Shown here piece by piece: positions 19,858-27,570 of a stretch of 64,000 bases of DNA. Each line of letters begins with the position of its first letter. Within the stretch, counting starts at the first letter, position 1. The notes under the pieces were generated by a model. It was not told the origin of the DNA. It worked only from the letters and a program-made list of their open reading frames with translations, and searched no databases. Origin of the DNA: Rhizobium sp. Root1220 (lineage in GTDB: Bacteria > Pseudomonadota > Alphaproteobacteria > Rhizobiales > Rhizobiaceae); the NCBI RefSeq assembly GCF_001426265.1, contig NZ_LMDG01000023.1, positions 1 through 64,000 of the forward strand, in the 5' to 3' direction. A program made the translations under genes and the position numbers.

Positions 19858-19899
19858 GAGATTTCTATCTCACATCACCGGCTGCTTGGAAACACGCAA

Positions 19900-19924
19900 A
19901 AACCCGGCCGATGTGGCCGGGTTT
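19900..19924 (-). terminator. terminator downstream of pckA
   Basis: AAACCCGGCC and GGCCGGGTTT form a perfect 10-bp stem with a 5-nt loop. On the minus strand it is followed by further T residues, 30 bases after the pckA stop. One arm overlaps the parS-like sequence at 19920-19935. Confidence 0.85.
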
Positions 19925-19935
19925 CACGTGAATCA
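19920..19935. promoter_or_regulatory. parS-like ParB-binding sequence (14/16)
   Basis: GGTTTCACGTGAATCA matches the near-universal parS consensus TGTTTCACGTGAAACA at 14 of 16 positions and keeps the central TTTCACGTGAA. It lies in the gap between pckA and arfB, about 40 kb from the predicted origin. It shares its one internal mismatch with the site at 58215-58230. Binding is not shown. Confidence 0.4.
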
Positions 19936-19954
19936 TCAATGCATTACTGCTAAT

Positions 19955-21565
19955 TTACTCCGCCGCCACCCGAAAACCCGGAGCCGCATCGCGCACCCCG
20001 CCATCGACATGGTTCTCGAACTTCGCGAAATTGTCGACAAACATCGTCACAAGCTTCGTCGCCTGAGCGTCATAGGCAACCGCGTCTTGCCATGTCGACC
20101 GCGGGTCGAGAATCCCGCCATCGACGCCCGGTACGGCGACGGGAACGGCGAAGCCGAAGTTCGGATCGATGCGGAAATCTGCTTTGGTCAGATTCCCCGA
20201 CAGCGCAGCCGCCAGCAGTGTGCGGGTCGCCTTGATCGGCATGCGCTTGCCGGAGCCGTAGGCGCCTCCGGTCCAGCCGGTGTTGACCAGCCAGCACTCG
20301 ACGCCATGACGACCGATCAGCTCCTTCAGCAGGTTGCCGTATTCCGACGGATGCCGCGGCATGAATGGCGCGCCGAAGCAGGTAGAGAAGGTCGCTTCCG
20401 GCTCTGTCACGCCGCGCTCGGTGCCCGCCACCTTGGCGGTGTAGCCCGAGAGAAAATGGTACATGGCTTGGTCGGGCGTCAGCTTGGCAATCGGCGGCAT
20501 CACGCCGAAGGCATCGGCCGTCAGCATAATGATCGTCTTCGGGTGGCCGGCGAGCCCCGTTTTCGACGCATTGGGAATGAAATCCAGCGGATAAGCACAA
20601 CGCGTGTTCTCCGTCAGCGAGCCGTCGTTGAAGTCGGGCTCCCGGTTGGCATCAAGCACGACGTTTTCGAGAACCGTCCCGAAGCGCTGTGTCGTCGCGT
20701 AGATTTCCGGCTCCGCCTCGGGTGACAGACGGATTGTCTTGGCGTAGCAGCCACCCTCGAAGTTGAAGATTCCATTCTCGCCCCAGCCATGCTCGTCATC
20801 GCCGACCAGCGTGCGGGCAGGATCGGCAGACAATGTCGTCTTGCCGGTGCCTGACAAGCCGAAGAAGACCGCAGTATCGCCGTCCGGGCCGGCATTGGCC
20901 GAGCAGTGCATCGGCATGACACCCTTTGCCGGCAACAGGTAGTTCAGCACGGTGAAGACCGACTTCTTCATTTCGCCGGCATAGAAGGTGCCGGCAATCA
21001 AGATCTCGCCGTTCGTGAGGTCACAAGCGATGACCGTCTCGGTACGGCAGCCGTAACGCTCCGGATCGGCCTTGAAGGTCGGGAGGTCGATGATCGTCAG
21101 ATTCGGAACGAAGCTTTCAAGCACCGACCTATCCGGGCGAATCAGCAGGTTGCGGATGAACAGCGAGTGCCAGGCAAGCTCCGTGACGACGCGGGTTGGC
21201 AGGGCGTTGCCTTCGTCGGCGCCGCCGATCAGATCTTGGACGAACAGGTCCTTGCCCGACGCGTGCGCGAGCATGTCCTGCTTGAGCAGCGCGAAATGCT
21301 CAGGCGACATCGGCTTGTTGTTGTCCCACCAGATTTCGTCTTCGGTGTTGGCATCCCGAACGACAAACTTATCCTTCGGCGAGCGACCGGTGTGCTGCCC
21401 CGTCAACGCACGCAGAGCTCCATGAGCGGTGAGTTCGGCCTCTCCTCGGCGAATCGCTTCTTCATAGAGAGACGCGGCGGTAAAGTTATATCGAACGCTT
21501 TTTGCGCTCGCAAAACCAGCCTTCGCCAACTCCGTCGCCGGGTTGTGGACTCCGAACAGCTCCAT
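19955..21565 (-). CDS. pckA: phosphoenolpyruvate carboxykinase (ATP)
   Basis: This gluconeogenic enzyme converts oxaloacetate to PEP. At 536 residues it is the ATP-dependent type, with the P-loop [14 protein letters not shown], the metal-binding LVGDDEHGW and the substrate loop [12 protein letters not shown]. In rhizobia it is needed for growth on C4-dicarboxylates and is induced by them. AAGGGAAGGA lies just upstream of the ATG. It is divergent from chvI, a conserved arrangement in this family. Confidence 0.97.
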   Translation of the reverse strand: MELFGVHNPATELAKAGFASAKSVRYNFTAASLYEEAIRRGEAELTAHGALRALTGQHTGRSPKDKFVVRDANTEDEIWWDNNKPMSPEHFALLKQDMLAHASGKDLFVQDLIGGADEGNALPTRVVTELAWHSLFIRNLLIRPDRSVLESFVPNLTIIDLPTFKADPERYGCRTETVIACDLTNGEILIAGTFYAGEMKKSVFTVLNYLLPAKGVMPMHCSANAGPDGDTAVFFGLSGTGKTTLSADPARTLVGDDEHGWGENGIFNFEGGCYAKTIRLSPEAEPEIYATTQRFGTVLENVVLDANREPDFNDGSLTENTRCAYPLDFIPNASKTGLAGHPKTIIMLTADAFGVMPPIAKLTPDQAMYHFLSGYTAKVAGTERGVTEPEATFSTCFGAPFMPRHPSEYGNLLKELIGRHGVECWLVNTGWTGGAYGSGKRMPIKATRTLLAAALSGNLTKADFRIDPNFGFAVPVAVPGVDGGILDPRSTWQDAVAYDAQATKLVTMFVDNFAKFENHVDGGVRDAAPGFRVAAE

Positions 21566-21888
21566 GGTCTTTCCTTCCCTTGAGGCTCGTGCCGTTAAGA
21601 ACTGGGCGCGACCGTACGGGGAGGATTTTTAAAACACAATAGGGGAAATCAGATAAAATGTAGCAATATCAAACTATTAATCGATTTAAATTATTTCCGA
21701 ATATTTTAAATCGTTTGAAACATACAGCGCAGCGTAAATTTATGGAACAACCCTTGATTGATCATTGGATCGTCCGGCAATCTTCCTCTTTATCTTTGCC
21801 ACAATTTGTTCCACCTTTATCCCCATAAGCGCACCCGGTTCATAGCAGCCGCCTGGGGGACCTTCCAAAATCCGGGAGACGCGCATAG
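21566..21888. promoter_or_regulatory. AT-rich intergenic region between pckA and chvI
   Basis: These 323 bp carry no credible gene. The central part (about 21630-21760) is strikingly AT-rich compared with the surroundings and must contain both divergent promoters. Several partial dyads built on ATTTAAAT/GTTTGAAAC-type words are present, but I cannot assign a regulator. In Ensifer a LacI-type regulator (PckR) controls pckA; I did not identify a definite operator. Confidence 0.5.
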
Positions 21889-22635
21889 ATGACGGAGACG
21901 AACACCATGCCGACAATCGCGCTCGTTGACGACGACCGCAATATCCTGACTTCAGTGTCAATCGCGCTGGAAGCCGAAGGATATAAGGTCGAGACCTATA
22001 CGGATGGCGCTTCGGCCCTTGACGGTCTGCTCGCCCGCCCACCACAGCTTGCCATTTTTGACATCAAGATGCCTCGTATGGACGGGATGGAACTGCTGCG
22101 CCGCCTGCGTCAGAAATCCGACATACCGGTCATTTTCCTGACGTCCAAGGACGAGGAGATCGACGAACTCTTCGGCCTGAAGATGGGCGCCGATGACTTC
22201 ATCACCAAGCCATTCTCGCAGCGGCTTCTGGTCGAGCGCGTCCGTGCTGTTCTGCGGCGGGCCTCCAGTCGCGAAGCTGTGGCAGCGACCGGTGGCTCAG
22301 CTCCGAAGCCGGGGGCAGCGCAGCTTGCTCGGTCGTTGGAACGGGGCCAGCTCGTCATGGACCAGGAACGCCACACCTGCACCTGGAAGGGCGAGCCTGT
22401 CACCTTGACGGTCACCGAATTCCTGATCCTGCACTCGCTTGCGCAGCGTCCTGGCGTGGTCAAGAGCCGCGATGCGCTCATGGATGCGGCCTATGACGAG
22501 CAAGTCTACGTTGACGACCGCACCATCGATAGCCACATCAAGCGGCTGCGGAAGAAATTCAAGATGGTCGACACCGACTTTGATATGATTGAAACGCTCT
22601 ACGGAGTGGGATACCGCTTCCGCGAAGCAGCCTGA
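21889..22635 (+). CDS. chvI: response regulator ChvI
   Basis: This OmpR-type regulator belongs to the ChvG-ChvI acid/envelope stress system, which governs exopolysaccharide, motility and host-interaction genes. The receiver has VDDD near the N-terminus, the phospho-Asp in [12 protein letters not shown] and the Lys in FITKPFS. The winged-helix C-terminal domain includes [16 protein letters not shown] and the recognition segment [16 protein letters not shown]. It is 248 residues from ATG 21889, or 242 from the second ATG at 21907 ([10 protein letters not shown]); both have weak purine-rich ribosome sites. It is followed by its kinase. Confidence 0.95.
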   Translation: MTETNTMPTIALVDDDRNILTSVSIALEAEGYKVETYTDGASALDGLLARPPQLAIFDIKMPRMDGMELLRRLRQKSDIPVIFLTSKDEEIDELFGLKMGADDFITKPFSQRLLVERVRAVLRRASSREAVAATGGSAPKPGAAQLARSLERGQLVMDQERHTCTWKGEPVTLTVTEFLILHSLAQRPGVVKSRDALMDAAYDEQVYVDDRTIDSHIKRLRKKFKMVDTDFDMIETLYGVGYRFREAA

Positions 22636-22661
22636 CGCCCGAGCGGCGCGGCGTATGAGAA

Positions 22662-24506
22662 TTGTCGAGGGCTAAGGCCGCGCTCAGCGCGGTCCGCTCT
22701 CCGAAAGGGCTGTCGTTGGCGCAGTTGGTGCAGGAAAGGGATTTGGATGACGTTGAGGGCGTAAGCGGCCGTCGCGTCACGGGACGGCGTTGGTCGCACC
22801 CCTTCACGATCATCCGGCGCATCTTCGGCAACGCTGTCTTTTCAAGCCTTACCCGGCGAATCCTGTTCTTCAATCTCGCGGCGCTGGTCGTTCTCGTCGG
22901 CGGCATTCTTTACCTCAACCAATTCCGCGAGGGACTGATCGACGCGCGCGTCGAGAGCTTGCTCACACAGGGCGAAATCATCGCGGGCGCTATTTCGGCC
23001 TCGGCGTCTGTCGATACCAACTCGATTACCATCGATCCCGAAAAGCTGCTCGAATTGCAAGCCGGGCAGAGTATCACCCCTGTTCCGAACGACGAGGATC
23101 TCGAATTTCCAATTGATCCGGAAAAGGTCGCCCCGGTGTTGCGCCGGCTGATCTCCCCGACACGGACGCGTGCCCGCATCTTCGACGCTGATGCCAACCT
23201 TTTGCTCGACTCCAGGCATCTCTATTCACGTGGCCAGGTTCTCCGTTTCGATCTACCGCCAGTCGCAGAAGAACAGCAGACATGGAGTGACTGGTTCACG
23301 ACGATCTTCAACAAGGTACTGCAACCCGGGAATCTGCCGCTCTACAAGGAGGCGCCGGGCGGTGACGGTTCGATCTATCCGGAAGTGATGAACGCCTTGA
23401 CCGGCGTGCGCGGTGCGGTCGTGCGCACGACGGAAAAAGGCGAGCTCATCGTTTCGGTCGCAGTGCCAATCCAGCGTTTCCGCGCCGTACTCGGCGTCCT
23501 GTTGTTGTCGACCCAGGCGGGAGATATCGACAATATCGTTCACGCTGAACGCCTCGGTATCATGCGCGTGTTCGGGGTAGCAACGCTCGTCAATGTGCTT
23601 CTGTCGCTTGTACTATCTTCGACGATCGCCAATCCATTGCGGCGCCTCTCCGCTGCCGCCATCAGGGTTCGCCGCGGCGCCAAGGAGCGCGAGGAAATCC
23701 CTGATTTCTCGGCCCGCCAGGATGAAATCGGCAACCTTTCCATCGCGCTACGCGAAATGACGACTGCGCTCTATGATCGCATCGACGCTATCGAGAGCTT
23801 CGCCGCCGATGTCAGCCATGAACTGAAGAACCCGCTCACCTCTCTGCGCAGCGCTGTCGAAACGCTGCCTCTCGCCAAGACGGACGAGTCCAAGAAACGT
23901 CTCATGGATGTTATCCAGCATGACGTTCGGCGCCTCGATCGTCTGATCAGCGACATCTCGGACGCCTCCCGCCTCGATGCAGAGCTTGCCCGCGTCGACG
24001 CCGGCTCGGTTGACCTTGAGATATTGCTGCGCGATCTCGTCGATGTTTCGCGCCAGATCCGTAGTCGCAAGAAAGAGGTTCAGATCGAATACGCCATCGA
24101 GCGAAAGCCGGGCGTCAAGACCCGTTTCGTGGTGAGCGGCCATGATCTGCGGATTGGCCAGATCATCACCAACCTGATCGAGAATGGGCGTTCCTTCGTG
24201 TCTGACAAGGACGGCAAGATAACCGTCAGGCTGGTGCGGACCCGCTCGCGCTGCGTCGTTTACATCGAAGACAATGGGCCAGGCATCCAGGCCGAGGATA
24301 TCGACCGCATCTTCGAACGCTTCTACACCGACCGACCGGAAGCCGAAGGTTTTGGTCAGAACTCGGGGCTTGGGCTGTCGATCAGCCGGCAAATCGCCGA
24401 AGCACATGGCGGGTCGCTTCGTGCAGAAAACATCATCGACCCCGAGACCGACAAGATTGTCGGCGCCCGTTTCATTCTTGCTTTGCCCGTCGACCCCGCG
24501 GCATGA
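22662..24506 (+). CDS. chvG: sensor histidine kinase ChvG (ExoS)
   Basis: This is the membrane kinase partner of ChvI. It has a first transmembrane helix in RILFFNLAALVVLVGGILYL, a periplasmic sensor of about 200 residues (the part inhibited by ExoR in relatives), a second helix near FGVATLVNVLLSLVLSS, a HAMP linker, and an H-box FAADVSHELKNPLTSLR. ATP-binding motifs are IGQIITNLIENG, YIEDNGPGI and NSGLGLSISRQ. It has no ATG near the expected start; TTG at 22662 gives 614 residues, and the true start may be a later GTG/TTG in the next 25 codons. Confidence 0.93.
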   Translation: MSRAKAALSAVRSPKGLSLAQLVQERDLDDVEGVSGRRVTGRRWSHPFTIIRRIFGNAVFSSLTRRILFFNLAALVVLVGGILYLNQFREGLIDARVESLLTQGEIIAGAISASASVDTNSITIDPEKLLELQAGQSITPVPNDEDLEFPIDPEKVAPVLRRLISPTRTRARIFDADANLLLDSRHLYSRGQVLRFDLPPVAEEQQTWSDWFTTIFNKVLQPGNLPLYKEAPGGDGSIYPEVMNALTGVRGAVVRTTEKGELIVSVAVPIQRFRAVLGVLLLSTQAGDIDNIVHAERLGIMRVFGVATLVNVLLSLVLSSTIANPLRRLSAAAIRVRRGAKEREEIPDFSARQDEIGNLSIALREMTTALYDRIDAIESFAADVSHELKNPLTSLRSAVETLPLAKTDESKKRLMDVIQHDVRRLDRLISDISDASRLDAELARVDAGSVDLEILLRDLVDVSRQIRSRKKEVQIEYAIERKPGVKTRFVVSGHDLRIGQIITNLIENGRSFVSDKDGKITVRLVRTRSRCVVYIEDNGPGIQAEDIDRIFERFYTDRPEAEGFGQNSGLGLSISRQIAEAHGGSLRAENIIDPETDKIVGARFILALPVDPAA

Positions 24507-24955
24507 TGAATGCTCCCACCAACGTCCACGCGACTGCCGTCGTGGTCGGCAAGACCGGGCTTTTGTTTGTGGGGCCTTCGGGATGGGGAAAATCGATGCT
24601 CGCCTTTGCCTGTATCAGCGAAGCTCAGCGCCTTGGTATCGCCGCGGTTCTTGTCGCCGACGATCAGGTTCTGATCTCGCAACGCGGCGGCGATGTGATT
24701 GCAGAATGCCCAGCCTCGATCGCGGGACTGATGGAATTGCGCGGCACGGGCATCGTTCGTCTGCCGCACATCACTGAAGCCCCTATGCATTATGCGGTTC
24801 TTCCCGGCAGCACTTCAGGCGAAGACCGCGTTCCGCCAGAGGGAGAACGCGCGACCATTGCCAGCGGCATCGATCTGCCTGCCCTCAGGTTGCTGTCCAA
24901 CACCCCTCTGCCGCTGGCAGTATTAATGGCAAAGGCACTGGATATAGGACGATAA
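24503..24955 (+). CDS. hprK: short HPr kinase/phosphorylase (catalytic domain only)
   Basis: This 150-residue alphaproteobacterial HprK phosphorylates HPr on a serine. It consists only of the P-loop domain: FVGPSGWGKSMLAF as Walker A, VADDQV as the acidic segment and MELRGTGIVRLP as the HprK signature. The N-terminal domain of the 310-residue firmicute enzyme is absent. The start overlaps the chvG stop (ATGA), so it is co-translated with the ChvGI system. EIIA and HPr genes follow. Confidence 0.92.
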   Translation: MMNAPTNVHATAVVVGKTGLLFVGPSGWGKSMLAFACISEAQRLGIAAVLVADDQVLISQRGGDVIAECPASIAGLMELRGTGIVRLPHITEAPMHYAVLPGSTSGEDRVPPEGERATIASGIDLPALRLLSNTPLPLAVLMAKALDIGR

Positions 24956-25108
24956 TGCCCGCTAAATCAGCAAATCCAGCCGATAAAGTCTGATTTTTGT
25001 CTTGCACTTCGACTTTTCATCGCCAAGATGTGCCCCCACGGTGGACGCGATTGCTGCATTGCGATATTGGGCCCTCCGTTTGAATACGTTACTAGGAGCA
25101 GTAATATC

Positions 25109-25510
25109 ATGATCGGACTTGTGCTTGTCACGCATGGCAAGCTGGCTGAAGAGTTTCGTCATGCGGTCGAACACGTCGTCGGTCCTCAGAAATTCATCGA
25201 AACGGTCTGCATCGGTCCCGAAGACGACATGGATCAGAGGCGTCAGGATATTCTGGAAGCAGTGACAGCCGCAGATGATGGCCATGGGGTGGTCATTCTG
25301 ACGGACATGTTCGGCGGCACGCCTTCCAACCTGGCGATATCGGTCATGAGCAGCGGCCATACCGAGGTTATTGCCGGTATGAATTTGCCGATGCTGATCA
25401 AGCTTGCGGGCGTGCGCGGTGAAAACAACATGGAAAAGGCGCTGGTCGAAGCGTCCGAAGCCGGCCGCAAATACATCAATGTGGCCAGCCGCGTTCTGAG
25501 CGGCAAATAA
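25109..25510 (+). CDS. PTS EIIA component, mannose/fructose (ManX-like) family
   Basis: This 133-residue cytoplasmic phosphocarrier has its active-site His in VLVTHGKLAEEF and the conserved LTDMFGGTPSNLA loop. It has no cognate IIB/IIC sugar permease nearby, so it is part of the regulatory PTS of alphaproteobacteria, working with HPr and EI-Ntr. ATG 25109 is preceded by AGGAGC; an in-frame ATG at 25028 lies too far upstream. Its stop overlaps the HPr start (TAATG). Confidence 0.93.
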   Translation: MIGLVLVTHGKLAEEFRHAVEHVVGPQKFIETVCIGPEDDMDQRRQDILEAVTAADDGHGVVILTDMFGGTPSNLAISVMSSGHTEVIAGMNLPMLIKLAGVRGENNMEKALVEASEAGRKYINVASRVLSGK

Positions 25511-25803
25511 TGAGCTCCCCCGCCATGACATCCCCGCTCCTCCGCGAAATCCTCATCATCAACAAGCGGGGCTTGCACGCGCGCGCTTCGGCCAAGTTCG
25601 TCCAGACGGTCGAGAATTTCGATGCTGCTATTACCGTGTCGAAGGATGGGATGACGGTCGGCGGAACCTCGATCATGGGCTTGATGATGCTCGCGGCGAG
25701 CCCGGGCTCCAGCGTTGTGGTATCCGCCAGCGGCAACCAGGCCGCTCAGGCGCTGGAAGCACTTGATCAGCTTATTCAGAACAAGTTTGGCGAAGAAATT
25801 TAG
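25510..25803 (+). CDS. ptsH: HPr family phosphocarrier protein
   Basis: This 97-residue HPr has its phosphorylatable His in KRGLHARASAKF and the regulatory serine region GGTSIMGLMML, the target of HprK. It is coupled to the EIIA gene by a one-base overlap. With hprK and EIIA it forms the core of the regulatory PTS linked genetically to ChvGI. The first six residues (MSSPAM) may be replaced by a later ATG start at MTSPLL. Confidence 0.94.
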   Translation: MSSPAMTSPLLREILIINKRGLHARASAKFVQTVENFDAAITVSKDGMTVGGTSIMGLMMLAASPGSSVVVSASGNQAAQALEALDQLIQNKFGEEI

Positions 25804-25968
25804 CGCCTTCGAGCACATATAAACATATAAAGACTTCTTTATATCATTGTTGCCTTCGTCATGGAAGCCTGCTAAACGGCTGGAATACCCGCGCCCTGCG
25901 CGGAGCCTTTCACCGCGCGACCCCTTTTCGCGCCTTGCCTTTTGAGACGCTTTTCAGGTGGAGAACCA
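25804..25968 (+). promoter_or_regulatory. ahcY: ahcY leader region
   Basis: This 165-bp gap holds an AT-rich, promoter-like stretch (ATAAACATATAAAG...TATATC, about 25818-25845). A compact hairpin follows, CCGCGC/GCGCGG at 25889-25903 with a 3-nt loop, then a C-rich leader to a good ribosome site (GGTGGAG). The stem could be a weak terminator after ptsH or a leader element for ahcY. No known riboswitch consensus is evident by eye. Confidence 0.35.
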
Positions 25969-27369
25969 ATGAGCACTGAAAAAGATTATGTCGTCGCCGA
26001 CATCGGCCTCGCAGACTTCGGCCGCAAGGAAATCACGATCGCTGAAACCGAAATGCCGGGGCTGATGTCCTGCCGCGAAGAATTCGGCACGACCAAGCCG
26101 CTCAAGGGCGCGCGCATCACCGGCTCGCTGCACATGACGATCCAGACGGCGGTGCTGATCGAGACGCTGGTCGCGCTCGGGGCCGAAGTCCGTTGGGCCT
26201 CGTGCAACATCTTCTCGACGCAGGACCATGCCGCTGCTGCCATTGCAGCCTCCGGCGTTCCTGTTTTCGCCATCAAGGGCGAGTCGCTGCATGACTACTG
26301 GATCTACACCGACAAGATCTTCCAGTGGGCCGATGGCGGCCTCTCCAACATGATCCTCGACGATGGCGGCGATGCCACCATGTACATCCTGCTCGGCGCC
26401 CGTGCCGAGGCCGGTGAGGACGTGCTGTCGAACCCGCATTCGGAAGAAGAAGAAATCCTCTTCGCACAGATCAAGAAGCGCCTTGCCGCTTCGCCGGGCT
26501 GGTTCACCAAGCAGCGCGATGCGATCAAGGGTGTGACCGAAGAAACCACCACGGGCGTCAACCGCCTTTATCAGCTCAGCCAGAAGGGCCTTCTTCCCTT
26601 CCCTGCGATCAACGTCAACGATTCGGTCACCAAGTCGAAGTTCGACAACAAGTACGGCTGCAAGGAATCGCTGGTCGACGGCATCCGCCGTGGCACCGAC
26701 GTGATGATGGCCGGCAAGGTCGCTGTCGTCTGCGGTTACGGCGACGTCGGCAAGGGTTCTGCTGCATCGCTTCTCGGTGCCGGCGCCCGCGTCAAGGTTA
26801 CGGAGGTCGATCCGATCTGCGCACTGCAGGCTGCGATGGACGGTTTCGAAGTCGTCACGCTCGAGGACGTGGTGTCTTCGGCCGACATCTTCATCACCAC
26901 GACCGGCAACAAGGACGTCATCCGCATCGACCACATGCGCGCTATGAAGGACATGGCGATCGTCGGCAACATCGGCCACTTCGACAACGAAATCGAAGTT
27001 GCGTCGCTACGTAACCTGAAGTGGACCAACATCAAGCCGCAAGTCGACCTGATCGAGTTCCCGAAGGGCAACCGCATTATCCTTCTCTCGGAAGGCCGCC
27101 TGCTGAACCTCGGCAACGCAACGGGCCACCCGTCCTTCGTCATGTCGGCTTCGTTCACCAACCAGACGCTGGCGCAGATCGAGCTGTTCACCAAGCCCGA
27201 CCAGTACCAGAACCAGGTCTACATCCTGCCGAAGCACCTCGACGAGAAGGTCGCTCGCCTGCATCTCGAAAAGCTCGGCGTGAAGCTGACGCAACTTTCT
27301 GAGGAGCAAGCCGCCTATATCGGCGTAGCGCCCAAGGGTCCATTCAAGTCGGACCACTACAGATATTAA
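25969..27369 (+). CDS. ahcY: adenosylhomocysteinase
   Basis: This NAD-dependent enzyme hydrolyses S-adenosylhomocysteine to adenosine and homocysteine, clearing the inhibitor of all SAM methyltransferases. The protein has 466 residues, with the NAD fold [15 protein letters not shown] and blocks [21 protein letters not shown] and the C-terminal KSDHYRY. ATG 25969 with GGAGAACC upstream is chosen over an in-frame ATG nine codons earlier. A strong terminator follows. Confidence 0.97.
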   Translation: MSTEKDYVVADIGLADFGRKEITIAETEMPGLMSCREEFGTTKPLKGARITGSLHMTIQTAVLIETLVALGAEVRWASCNIFSTQDHAAAAIAASGVPVFAIKGESLHDYWIYTDKIFQWADGGLSNMILDDGGDATMYILLGARAEAGEDVLSNPHSEEEEILFAQIKKRLAASPGWFTKQRDAIKGVTEETTTGVNRLYQLSQKGLLPFPAINVNDSVTKSKFDNKYGCKESLVDGIRRGTDVMMAGKVAVVCGYGDVGKGSAASLLGAGARVKVTEVDPICALQAAMDGFEVVTLEDVVSSADIFITTTGNKDVIRIDHMRAMKDMAIVGNIGHFDNEIEVASLRNLKWTNIKPQVDLIEFPKGNRIILLSEGRLLNLGNATGHPSFVMSASFTNQTLAQIELFTKPDQYQNQVYILPKHLDEKVARLHLEKLGVKLTQLSEEQAAYIGVAPKGPFKSDHYRY

Positions 27370-27398
27370 CCAAGATATCAATTTCCACAACATGTAGA

Positions 27399-27430
27399 GG
27401 GCGCGGCATTGACAAATGCCGCGCCCTTAT
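27399..27430 (+). terminator. rho-independent terminator of ahcY
   Basis: GGGCGCGGCATT pairs perfectly with AATGCCGCGCCC (12 bp) around a GACA loop and runs into TTATTTTTTGG. It is one of the strongest intrinsic terminators in the window. Confidence 0.95.
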
Positions 27431-27570
27431 TTTTTGGTGCGCACCTTCCCGCCGATTCCCTTCCGAAGTATTGTTTTAGAACTCGATTCGGGCCACGGAC
27501 GCGTCCGTTTGCTTCGAAAATGGGATGTCTTGTCGTAATGCGGCACATGAGGGACGGAGACATACCGCGC

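Noticed and set aside
21566..21888. Possible small RNA in the AT-rich pckA-chvI gap
   Set aside because: No terminator-like hairpin with a T-run inside the gap and no conserved structure visible.
23223..23233. TTCACGTGG resembling half of a parS site within chvG
   Set aside because: Only the core CACGTG plus one flank matches; far below the other two sites.
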